A DNA stretch of 64,000 bases from Tridacna crocea (GCA_943736015.1 OX031061.1:59340192-59404191); one strand, 5' to 3'. Counted from the stretch's first letter, positions 48,300-57,863 are shown. A program made the numbers and translations. The notes: generated from the letters alone by a model not told the origin.

Positions 48300-49909
48300 C
48301 ATAGGGTGAGGGGCAGGAGGTTCATATCATGACATAGTTCCCGTCATGAATGCATGCTTGTGTTAACTTTGATTTTGAACATCTTCTCTTAAACTTTCAC
48401 TCCAATATTGATGAAACTACAGCGAAATGATCTTGCCATAGTTCTCCTAAACATTTACAAACAACTTTTTCTCATTAAAAAACCCTAGTGGTGCTGGAAA
48501 TAAAACTTAATAAAATTGATTTTTAAAAAAAAACAATATCTTCTCCGAAACTACATGGTCTAAGGTTACAAGCTAATAGACCTGTAACAGAATTCTTCGA
48601 ATCACAGCCCTTTTATCAAAATTTGCCCAACTCTGGGCTTCAAACATTGATTTCTATATTGAAAACTTTCATCATCTTTTTGTCCGAAACCATTCGGTCT
48701 AGAGCTAGAAACATTTAGTATGTAGCTAAATCTATTAGCCTCTACGAAAAGTCTGAAAATCATGGTCCTTGTATCAAAATTGTCTCTTCTTTGAGGGTTA
48801 CAACTTTAATATTGGCCTCCATAGTAAAAATCTTTAAAAAAATTCAAGTTCCTAATCAGAAGGCTTAGGGCTACCATATTTGGCATAAAGCTTTATATAG
48901 TTGAATGCTAATCAGATTCCTCAAATTATAACCCTAGGGTCAAAATTAGCCCTGGCCCAGGTTTCAAAAGTTGTACATGTGCTGATATAGCGAAACCATT
49001 AAAAAAAAAAAACTTCATGTACCCAACCATGCAGCCTTTGACTTTCAAACATGGCATGTAGCTCAATCTAGTAGACTTCTACCAAGAATGTCGCAATAAA
49101 TGCTTTTGGGTAAAATTTAACTCTGCGCCAGAATCACAAACTTGACATGTACATATACACTAAAAGCTATAGGAATATTCTTATTACAAACTGTATAGTC
49201 CAGGTTTTCCAAAATTGTATCTAGCTTCATGTAGTGAGCTTATAGCAGGATAGTAATAGCTCTAGGTCAGTCTTAGGGGTGACACAAATTACAAAGGTTT
49301 ATAATGGTGATAGATGTATAAAAAAAAATCTTCTTGTAATAAATGAAATCTGTATAACTTATCCTCGCATACTCATCAAAGGAAATGACGCCTGTTCCCT
49401 CATAAATAAAAAAAATCTTCTTGTTACTATTTAACTTTCTTAATTATCCAAAAGATAATCTATAGCATTTTTTTGTAGAAAATGTCCATGTTTCAGTTAG
49501 AGAGATTCATTTTTAAATTAATTGTTATGCTTAGATGAGTTGAATCTTAAACTTGAAGTGATGTCAATTAGTTTTTGATGCGGGAATTTCACCATTCATA
49601 TTATTGAAAATATGGTTCTGCCACAAGAATTTTAGAAATTTCCTCGTCAAAGTACTCTATTCTAAGGGAAATTGATGTTTGGTATGACCATTTTTTTAAT
49701 CAGAAATGTTTGTACACATCGACCTCATCTTCGAATTTGCAAAAGCATAAGACAATAGAAGGGGGTGGTAGGTTATTTTCCACTATGACGTTAAGATTTC
49801 CGTATAGAATTCTCACGGGTTGTGTCTCAGTCAATGTCAATTTAGCGTAATAAACATATTTTTAAAACGAAGTAGAGCCATGCAGGGCTTTCGTAGCGCT
49901 CTTGTTTGA
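48300..49909. repeat. Tandem-core element between cassettes 2 and 3
   Basis: It is homologous to 40490-44931: TGATGAAACTACAGCGAAAT, CTTCATGTACCCAACCATGC, GGCATGTAGCTCAATCTAG, ACCAAGAATGTCGCAATAAA. The end AGAGCCATGCAGGGC then GCTCTTGTTT has the hairpin plus CTTGTTT form. It therefore inserted before the cassettes were duplicated. Confidence 0.65.
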
Positions 49910-50304
49910 TCATATAATCATTCCCGCTAACCAGTTACAAACTTTTTATCTAAACCACGTTTGATATAAGCATTGTATAAAAAACAATCGTTGTGTATAA
50001 CGTCTTATGTGACGTTATTTTATATAAGTACTTCTTTGGTGAATATAATTAATGGTTTAATTAATGGAAACTACCACTCGTAAAAATGTTGTTTTGTACA
50101 TTCTGACCTAAAATTAGTGAACTGTTGTAATTTGATAAAAACAATCTGTCATTCGTTCGTCTTTTAGAGTTTTTTTCTTTCTCAAAATCGTCTGCAAATA
50201 TTTGAAGATTGCCGTAAAGCTCCTATGATGAGATTGTTGCAGATCGTTATAGAAATTGTATCACAAATGTCAACTTACATCAGATTTCTCTTCAAATGTT
50301 TCAG

Positions 50305-50377
50305 ACTATGAAAATGTCCCTAGGAATGCTTCAAGCGGTCAGGCTATAGTCAACGAACTGAGAGATGAACAGATCGG
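50305..50377 (+). CDS. IgSF receptor tail cassette 3, exon a
   Basis: A 73 bp exon after TTCAAATGTTTCAG and before CGG|GTGAGT, phase 1 in and phase 2 out. Joined to the transmembrane exon it reads DYENVPRNASSGQAIVNELR then DEQI. It keeps YENV like cassette 2 but starts with aspartate rather than glycine because the exon begins AC instead of GC. The rest of the cassette follows within 1 kb, making this the most compact of the three. Confidence 0.85.
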
Positions 50378-50698
50378 GTGAGTTCATAGATACGATTCAG
50401 TGTTTACTGAATATTATCATAGTGTTTACGGTAAATAATCCAACATCAAATTAAGGTTATGGTCCACCAGATGGTATAAATGATATCTTTTGTGCAAATG
50501 TAAACATTCCTATTGCCTGTAAACAGGTCATTGAAAGCTTACACTCGTATGGAAACCTTGATGACCATGAAGGATGATAATCATAATCTAATGATGATTG
50601 AATAACCTTAAGTGTTTTACCAACGGTAATCAGAAAGTTTTGTTTCAGAGCACAGGAATTTGAGTGTGCTTTTCTTTCTTCCTTTTTCACAAACTCAG

Positions 50699-50864
50699 CC
50701 TCTTATGGAAAAAAATGTGTTCACCTGTATTAAGTGTCGAACACGACCTCTCAGGCATCCCTCAGTTTAGTTATCATATTTCCTTACTTGAAACGACAAG
50801 ACCTATACTGATTATTTTCGTTACAGGTGGGCGAACAATTTTAATGAATTTTAACAGATTTTAA
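50699..50864 (+). CDS. IgSF receptor tail cassette 3, alternative terminal exon b
   Basis: After a long pyrimidine tract (TTTTCTTTCTTCCTTTTTC) and ACTCAG, an open frame fits the phase 2 end of exon a and continues to TAA at 50862-50864. It reads LLWKKMCSPVLSVEHDLSGI then PQFSYHISLLETTRPI. It is homologous to the exons at 36738 and 46079. An internal CAG|GTGGGC could end the exon early in phase 1, but that does not match the phase of exon c. It is best read as an alternative last exon, unproven. Confidence 0.5.
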
Positions 50865-51288
50865 TCTTTAAGTAGGTCATCGGTAACAGCACCAGATTAT
50901 TTAACAGTATTGATCAATTTCCTGGGATATAATAAATCAGTAAACATCCTTTAACCGAAATATTATTCCGCGGTAAAATAGTTCCTTGAAACCTGAAAGC
51001 CACGAGTTAACCAGTAAATTTCTACTGTTATTGTTCTACCTTGCGTCCCTGTATGTCCCGGCCAGGCTTAAACCGACGACCTTTTGTTTTGAAAAAAGTA
51101 CTGAAACCAAAGAGAGCCCAAGCACCAGTGTGTCGCAGTGCAATGAAAATACCGGGAAAAAGAAATCCTAAAAGATTTGATGGAGATAATGATAAGGTTC
51201 GGGATGATGAAGGTTATGGTTCTGCTATTTTTCGACTTTGCTGGGTTTTTCTTGAACAAAATATTTTAGTTTACCTTCTATCTTTCAG

Positions 51289-51337
51289 GTCAAATGCCTA
51301 TGAAGCCGTTATTGGTACGTATTTCGACAACTGTTGA
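51289..51337 (+). CDS. IgSF receptor tail cassette 3, terminal exon c
   Basis: A 49 bp terminal exon after TACCTTCTATCTTTCAG, phase 2 in. After completing a glycine codon it reads SNAYEAVIGTYFDNC and TGA. The tyrosine of YEAV is kept. A cysteine ends the protein here instead of phenylalanine or tyrosine. It is the last recognisable exon of the receptor in the window. No polyadenylation signal was chosen with confidence. Confidence 0.8.
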
Positions 51338-52249
51338 TCCCGGCGTACGGGAAAGGAAAAAATGCACCGTTTATTCTATTGTACCCTAGTCCTCAACGTT
51401 TGGTATTGCAGACTATGATTGGTATAGATCAAGATCAGACTGCAAAGAACATCTTTACCGTCTGTTTGTACATGTTAATGAATAAGATTGATTTGTGTTT
51501 AAACATGCTGGATCATGTGATGAAATAGGCCATTTAAAAAGAAGATAAATAGGTCATGACAGAGAAAGGCTGATTGCCCATTTTTATTTAAAATAAACTT
51601 CTAACCCGACGACGAAAGACATTCAACAACAAAAACAAGAACAACAGCAACAACAAATTTTTAACACACGAGGAGCCAACCGCGCCACGCTATTATAACT
51701 AAGTTTCAGACTTCTGCATGAATGATGCAGAATCAAGGCATGACCTTGGAATTCATGGCCGTCAACTAAATCTCGTTATTTTGATGACAGCAAGTACTTT
51801 CTAATATCTTGTAAAAAAGTAAAAAAAAAATGATATCCAGCGGGGCAATAAGAAAGACTCTGAGATAAGGTGTATTTTAAGAGTTATCAACAAATGAATT
51901 ACTTATCTTTGTCATAAATGTCTATTTTTGTGTGATTTTGCATCCTGATCATTATTGAATCTCCTGCTTTTTCTTCTGCGTCTTTGATTCCAAGATCTTT
52001 TACATGCGACCAACATATTAAAGTTAAAAATATACTGTATCACTACCCTACCAACCCATTGGAATATGATAAGAAGGAAACATTTGGGAATTGGTGTGCA
52101 GAAAATGTCGTAAATACCTCTAAGATTCTTGTTTCCATATCCGCTGAATAATGTAAGCTGTTTGTTTGTATCAACGCGAATATAAAAGATGTTAATTTCA
52201 TACCCTATTGAAATAGTAAAACACTCGTTACCATGACAGACCAATGGTT
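51338..52249. other. No supported gene
   Basis: It holds a GATCAAGATCAGACTGCAAA repeat relict near 51427 that also follows exon c in cassettes 1 and 2, a CAACAA-rich patch near 51625-51657, and otherwise AT-rich sequence. The ORF at 51912-52244 (-) shows no domain. Confidence 0.45.
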
Positions 52250-53680
52250 TAAATACTTTTGGAATTAGCTATGGAAGACGCTCGTTTCCTTATGCAATTG
52301 AATGGATGTGAAAGATGCTTGTTTATATATCCGGCAAATTGTTTAAGATGCTCTATTCCATGTTAACTTACAAATATAAGATGCCCGTTTACCCTACGTT
52401 TACTCATGTTTCCGGCAGCCACGGCAGCTCCGTTTCTGACAACCGGGGACAAAAGGGATTGGAGTAATACAATGCAGAGGAATAGGATAAGCAAATATGA
52501 TCTCATCAGAACTTACCAGTCCATTATCACCCGTAACAAGACTCGGAGTCAATCCTTGTTTGGACGTGGAAGCCCCTTTTTAAACGGCATTAATAGAATT
52601 CAATGATAAACCGTTCCACTGGGATCTGCTGGCTTTATTATCAGTACCGGGACTGTCCAGGAAAGTTTTCTAATATTTAAAGAGGTATGACACGGCAACC
52701 GCGGAGATCTCTGCGTTGTATTACATCAATCCAGTTTTGTCCACAGTTTGCATAAACATGGCTGCCGGGAACATGGTATAAACGTAGGGTTCCTTCCACG
52801 GCTTGTCATTGATACCATAAGGTATTGCAAAGAGACTTAACTAAACTTGGTCGATATAAATAAAAAAGAACAAAATCTCACGGCACACCATACTTTGGAA
52901 AAAATGGGACTGCAGTGGCTGCCGGGAACATCGTGTAAACGCAGGATTACATGTTCAATAAAGATCGTTAGCTGTCTGGTTTCAAATATGAACAACATTG
53001 GACAATGCTCGTTTCTATGTCTGATCAATAGTGTAAGATACTCTGATCACTGATGTTCCTTTCAGTATCCGAAAAAAAAGTTGTTGCTCTATCATTGTGT
53101 AAAATGTACGTAATACTTAAATTGCTCGTTTATAAATTATATCTATAGTGTGAGACGTTGGTTGGCATATTCAATGGTTAAAGATACTTGATTGCTAAAC
53201 TATTACTATTAGTGTAAGATGTTCTTTGCTACATGTGATAAACAGAATAACATATCCGTTTCAATATTCGATCAATGCTATAATACCTTTGGTCTTGACC
53301 AATCAATAGTGTTGGGTGATTGGTGTCGTGTTCTGTCAATATTGTAACAGTAGCGTTTCAGTATCCGATCAGCAGAGTAAGATTCTTATTCCCATATCAG
53401 TTATTTGAGATGCTCGTTTTTACGCTCACTCAATAGTATCAAATGAGTACTTTCGTACCAGATCAAGTGAAAAAGATATTCGTTTAAATACCCGAGCAGC
53501 TGTGCAAGATGCCCGTTTACATGTGAAACAATAGTTTAGATCATGATTTACACTTAAACAATTGTCGCTTTTATATGCGATAGATACATTTCAAGAACCT
53601 CATACTTATATCATAACAATAGTGTAAAATACTCCTTTGCATTGTTCGTAAAAAAATAAAAATTCTCCTTTCCCTATAAA
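52250..53680. repeat. Decayed minisatellite array
   Basis: Phrases such as AAGATGCTCGTTTCC, ATATCCGATCAATAGTGT and GTGTAAGATGCCCGTTTAC recur at roughly 30-45 bp spacing (for example 52273, 52316, 52381, 53005, 53120, 53411, 53510). A larger unit with GGCTGCCGGGAACATGGT occurs at 52760 and again at 52918. The ORFs within (52406-52606, 52837-53053) are not supported as genes. Confidence 0.5.
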
Positions 53681-53785
53681 ATAAACAAGAGGGCCAAGAT
53701 GGCCCTGGATCGCTCAGGTGGGCTTTTGAGAGATAATAGCCGTTTTTCTTAAAATCTGATCGGCCGTTTCAGAAAAGAAGAATTT

Positions 53786-56491
53786 TTAAGATTTTCTTCG
53801 TGTCTGTATAGTGTAATAGGGTACTAACCCAGGGTGATAGGCGGATGACCTGTATTGCTTGATTCCTAATTCATGCATAACCTGTTGGAATATACCAGAC
53901 ATAAAATTTGACCCTTGATCAGACTGAACTGATTTTGGAAGACCAAGACATGTGAAAAAATTTATAAGAGCTTTGTCCATTGACTTTGTTTTGATGTTCC
54001 TTAAAGGAATAGCTTCAGGAAAACGTGTAGAAGTACACATAATTGTTAAGAGATACTCATTTCCTGACTTGGTTCGAGGTAAAGGACCAACACAATCTAT
54101 AAGTATCCTACTGAAAGGTTCATCAAAAGCAGGAATAGGTTGTAATTGAGGTTTGGGAATGGTTTGGTTGGGTTTACCTACCATTTGACACGTATGGCAA
54201 GTTTTACAATATTTAGAGACATCTGATTTGAGACCAGGCCAATAAAAATGAGTAATAATTTTGTGATAGGTCTTGTTTATACCTAGATGACCTGACATAG
54301 GACTTTCATGGGCTATACTTAGTATTTCATGACGATATGACTTTGGAACCACAATTTGGTGGTAAACAGCCCATTCATCATCAGCTGGGACATCAAATGG
54401 TCGCCATTTTCTCATAAGAATCCCATTCTTTATATAGTAACACATTGGGACTTGTGAAATTTCATCTTCAGGTAAAGCCCTAAAAATTAATTTTGAAATC
54501 TCAGGATCAGTTTGCTGTTCCTGGATAAGCTGTGACTTTGACAGCGTGTTGTGACCTTGGTCAATAGACCATGGTGGTGAATGACAAGACATTGACGAGT
54601 CTGTCTGAGTATCAGACAAACTGGGATCAAGAGACTTTTTAATCTCATTATTAAAATATTGACCGATAAAAGTATCTGTCAAGTCAATGTCAGAGTTTGA
54701 GTTTTTCAAAATGGCCTTTTTAGCCATAGCTCGGGTAACTGCACAAGAAGGATACAAGTCAGGAATTTCCTGCTCGATAGGGTCATCTGTTTGACCTATA
54801 TTTGGTGTGTCAGTTACAAGTGGATTAACCACAACCTTATCTCCAGCTAAGTCATTGCCTAGCAGTAAATGGACACCTTTAAATGGTAAGGAAGGCTTAA
54901 TACCAATAACCACAGGCCCAGTAACCAAATCTGATGACAAATTAACGTAATGGAGAGGGATATTAACAGTTCCACACTCTACACCCTGAATAAGGACACT
55001 AGTACCGGAAGAAGTCTTCTCAGAAAAAGGCAGTATATCTGCTAAAATAAGAGATTGAGAAGCTCCTGTGTCTCTTAAAATTTTAATAGGGGTAGGTGGG
55101 CAATTATCACCTGAAAGTGATACAAAACCATTCAACATAAATGGTTCAAAAATCTCCATAGTAGAATCAGACTTGGGTTTTGTGACTATGTCAATTGTAT
55201 TGGTTTTAATAGAAGACTGTGGCCTTGGTCTAAGAGTGGTGAGCCCTGTTGGTTTGGTTTCATCACTTTCTAACTTCCTTTTAAGTTTCAAACATTCAGA
55301 AACAAGATGACCAGGTTTCTTACAATAGTTACAAGTGGGTCGAGATAAGGGATATTGACTTTTGGTTTCACTAGTAGAATTGGGTTTGGGTGTATTGGAT
55401 TGACTGGGCATGCCAGATGAATTACCAGACGTAAATTTATTTTGGGGATGTGAGGAAGTAGGTTTTGGTTTATTAATAAAAGAAACTTTATGTGTAAGGT
55501 AGTAATTATCAGCAAGTCGAGCTGCTTCTTCTAAAGTTTCAACTTGTTTTTCGTCTAAGAATGTCTTAACATCAGATTGAATACAACGTTTGAATTCTTC
55601 AACTAACATAAGTTGTCTTAGTTTATCATAATTTTGGCCTATTTTCTTAGAACAGCACCATCTATCAAATAACTGTTCTTTGTTTCTAGCAAATTCAACA
55701 TGAGTCTGGTTAGAATATTTTTTACAATTTCTAAATTTTTGTCTATATGCTTCTGGGACCAGCTCATAACCTTTGAGAATAAGTTCTTTAACAGTCTCAT
55801 AATGATGACTTTGTTCAACACCTAGTTGTGTATAAATTTCACGAGCTTTGCCTATCAAAACACTTTGCAGAAGCAAAGTCCAGTGCTCTTTTGGCCAATT
55901 TAAGTTTTCTGCAACTTTTTCAAAGTGTAGGAAGTATTTATCAACTTCTTTTTCTTGAAATGGAGGAACAAGCCTAATATGTTTTGTAACATCGAAATTG
56001 TATTCAACCTTTTCCTTGGGCTGATTTGCTCTTTCTTGCATTTCAATTTCCCTCATTCTTAATTGAAATTCTCTCTCCTTCTCTCTCTCTTCTCTTTCCC
56101 TTTCTCTTTCCTTCTCTCTTTCTTCTCTTTCCCTTTCTCTTTCTTCTCTCTCCCTTTCTCTTTCTCTTTCCTTCTCTCTCTCTACTCTTTCTTCTCTCTG
56201 TCTTTCCCTTTCTCTTTCTATTTCTAACTGTCTGATCTGAAGTTTTAATTCAAGTTCTTTCGAACTTGAAACTGACTGAACGTCAACTATCAGGGAAAGA
56301 GCATTTTCATTAAAAATCTCCTCATCGACAAAATATTGTACCAAAATGTTCTTAATTTCATGTTTACGCATTGAAGACTTTATTTCAGACAATTTATAGT
56401 GCTTAGCAAGATTGAGCAAATCAGTCTTTTTACCTAAATTCAATAACTCCACAGACGGTTCAGCCGTAAATTTATCCAAGTCAAAAGACAT
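53786..56491 (-). CDS. LTR retrotransposon gag-protease-integrase polyprotein (truncated)
   Basis: This 901-residue ORF is the only long uninterrupted frame in the window. Order: an N-terminal helical region; a coiled coil rich in Glu and Arg (about 85-150); a gag/SCAN-like helical region with HFEKVAENLNWPKEHW (about 185-330); a CX2CX4HX4C zinc knuckle (C387, C390, H395, C400); an aspartic protease motif LRDTGAS (D474); an integrase HHCC zinc domain (H728 to C768); and an integrase core with D799 (LIDCVGP) and D858 (SDQGSNF). No reverse transcriptase or RNase H lies between protease and integrase, the order known from Gmr1-like Ty3/gypsy elements. The frame leaves the family pattern after AYHPG, before the catalytic glutamate, so the integrase is broken. 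Gag assembles particles, protease cuts the polyprotein and integrase inserts the DNA. Confidence 0.85.
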   Translation of the reverse strand: MSFDLDKFTAEPSVELLNLGKKTDLLNLAKHYKLSEIKSSMRKHEIKNILVQYFVDEEIFNENALSLIVDVQSVSSSKELELKLQIRQLEIERERERQREERVEREKEREREREREEREREREEREKEREREREEREKEREFQLRMREIEMQERANQPKEKVEYNFDVTKHIRLVPPFQEKEVDKYFLHFEKVAENLNWPKEHWTLLLQSVLIGKAREIYTQLGVEQSHHYETVKELILKGYELVPEAYRQKFRNCKKYSNQTHVEFARNKEQLFDRWCCSKKIGQNYDKLRQLMLVEEFKRCIQSDVKTFLDEKQVETLEEAARLADNYYLTHKVSFINKPKPTSSHPQNKFTSGNSSGMPSQSNTPKPNSTSETKSQYPLSRPTCNYCKKPGHLVSECLKLKRKLESDETKPTGLTTLRPRPQSSIKTNTIDIVTKPKSDSTMEIFEPFMLNGFVSLSGDNCPPTPIKILRDTGASQSLILADILPFSEKTSSGTSVLIQGVECGTVNIPLHYVNLSSDLVTGPVVIGIKPSLPFKGVHLLLGNDLAGDKVVVNPLVTDTPNIGQTDDPIEQEIPDLYPSCAVTRAMAKKAILKNSNSDIDLTDTFIGQYFNNEIKKSLDPSLSDTQTDSSMSCHSPPWSIDQGHNTLSKSQLIQEQQTDPEISKLIFRALPEDEISQVPMCYYIKNGILMRKWRPFDVPADDEWAVYHQIVVPKSYRHEILSIAHESPMSGHLGINKTYHKIITHFYWPGLKSDVSKYCKTCHTCQMVGKPNQTIPKPQLQPIPAFDEPFSRILIDCVGPLPRTKSGNEYLLTIMCTSTRFPEAIPLRNIKTKSMDKALINFFTCLGLPKSVQSDQGSNFMSGIFQQVMHELGIKQYRSSAYHPGLVPYYTIQTRRKS

Positions 56492-56592
56492 GTTTGTTTG
56501 TTGCTGGATTCAAGTACAAAATTCTATTATAATTACTGATTAGTAGACGAATGCGTTAGTCTTATTTTCCAATCCCGTTAGTCTATTTTCCA

Positions 56593-56610
56593 ATCCCGGA
56601 CGAGCCCCCA
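56593..56610 (-). promoter_or_regulatory. Primer binding site, proline-tRNA type
   Basis: On the minus strand the 18 bases TGGGGGCTCGTCCGGGAT lie five bases inside the LTR end. They match the 3' end of tRNA-Pro, the primer known from murine leukaemia virus and some gypsy-class elements. They fix the direction of the element and the inner LTR border. Confidence 0.85.
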
Positions 56611-56615
56611 ATTTC

Positions 56616-57144
56616 TGTTACGAGTCGGGCGTAACTAGAAAGAAGAAGCCAGCAACAAACGATAACAATTAACAGAATTTATTAACAAAAATATCAAATA
56701 AACAGTTACAATAGTACAAAACAATACCTTAGACGTTAAATTCAGAAGACAAACTATTCCAGTCTTAATTCCAATCTGATCCTGATCCAAACTGAATGTA
56801 ATCCAATCACACGAAATAATCCTCACTTTAGTCTAGTCTGATCCGAATCCAAACTGAATGTAATTACAAGATAATCCCCACTGTAGTCTGGCAATCATGT
56901 ATCAACTAGTGAACACTGAGATGTAAAAAGCTTTTCCTTTTATAATAACAGGGAAACTTCCAGAAAATTCATGTTAAAATCAGTTGCATAATTCTTAGTA
57001 ATCAGATTGTATAAAGGCCTGGAAACTTCCAGCACAATATTCCACAAGAGAGAATCCAGTTCTAAAAATAGCAACAGGGGAAAACCATTCAAAAATAGAT
57101 ACACACATGAATAAAGCTAATAATAACTGGGTATGTACATAACA
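56616..57144 (-). mobile_element. 5' LTR of the retrotransposon (529 bp)
   Basis: The LTR starts (minus strand) TGTTATGTACATACCC at 57144 and ends CGACTCGTAACA at 56616, with TGTTA...TAACA inverted ends. A TATA-like TTATAAAA lies near 56939-56946 and an AATAAA signal near 56678-56683 (both on the minus strand). It sits next to the primer binding site. No second LTR was found on the left, so the element is a 5' half. The right flank resumes a tandem-core repeat at CCCTTTGTCG. Confidence 0.8.
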
Positions 57145-57560
57145 CCCTTTGTCGTTTTTTATACTTGAATTTTGTCCGGTGAATATCTCCAAAACTATAC
57201 TAGCTAGGGTTATGAAATTTCATGGGTGGATAGATCTCACCGAGGCGGAGTTCAGTGCACAGGAATCATAACTCTTGCTTGCTTAATTTTTGAGTTATTG
57301 CCCTTTGTCATTTTTCATACTTGATTTTTGTCCGGAGCATATCTCTAAAACTATACTAGCTAGGGTTATGAAATTTCATGGGTGGATAGATCTCATCGAT
57401 GGGGAGTGCAGTGCACAGAAATCACAACTCTTGCTTGCTTAATTTTTGAGTTATTGCCCTTTGTTGTTTTTCATACTTGAATTTTGTCCGGTGCATGCCC
57501 CAGCTTTACAACTTGGGGTAAGACGGGCTTATCTTGCGACAATTTGCCGCTCTTGTTCCC
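57145..57560 (+). repeat. Tandem-core element interrupted by the LTR element
   Basis: Two units of about 155 bp with CTATACTAGCTAGGGTTATG, AAATTTCATGGGTGGATAGA, CAGTGCACAGGAATCATAAC and TTTTTGAGTTATTGCCCTTT. The tail ends CTTGCGACAATTTGCCGCTC then TTGTTCC. The LTR starts exactly where the text TTATTGCCCTTTG would continue to the left. Confidence 0.65.
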
Positions 57561-57604
57561 CTTTCTTCTACACCATCAAAGAACTTCAACTAGTCTTTCA
57601 TTGT

Positions 57605-57863
57605 CCCCCACCGTAGGGGGAAGAGAAACAGTTTTTTGCCTCGACTGTGCGTCCATCTGTCTGTCATGGACAATATCTCCAATATCATTGAACAGAATTT
57701 CATTACACTTTATACCCGAGTACAATAACTTATTAGATTTTTTTTTTACTTTTTGATTAGATGCAAAATGGCCTACTAGGAGCAATTTTGAGTCACATGA
57801 TCATGTAAAATTTTTGATAAGGTCTTTTTCGCCATGGGATATCCTGTCAATGAAATTGTTTGT
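57605..57863 (+). repeat. Tandem-core element, family A (short copy)
   Basis: It has the same head (CCCCCACCGTAGGGGGAAGAG) and end (GGGATATCCTGTCAATGAAA, TTGTTTGTT) as the element at 60-1722, with a reduced microsatellite and essentially no tandem core. The pair shows that the family expands or contracts internally. Confidence 0.65.

Noticed and set aside
22455..51337. ITIM or ITAM motifs in the receptor tail
   Set aside because: The residues two before the tyrosines are not I, L, V or S, and the spacing of the tyrosines does not fit an ITAM.
56026..56235. Phe/Leu/Pro-rich plus-strand ORF
   Set aside because: Antisense of the Glu/Arg coiled coil in the gag region of the retrotransposon.
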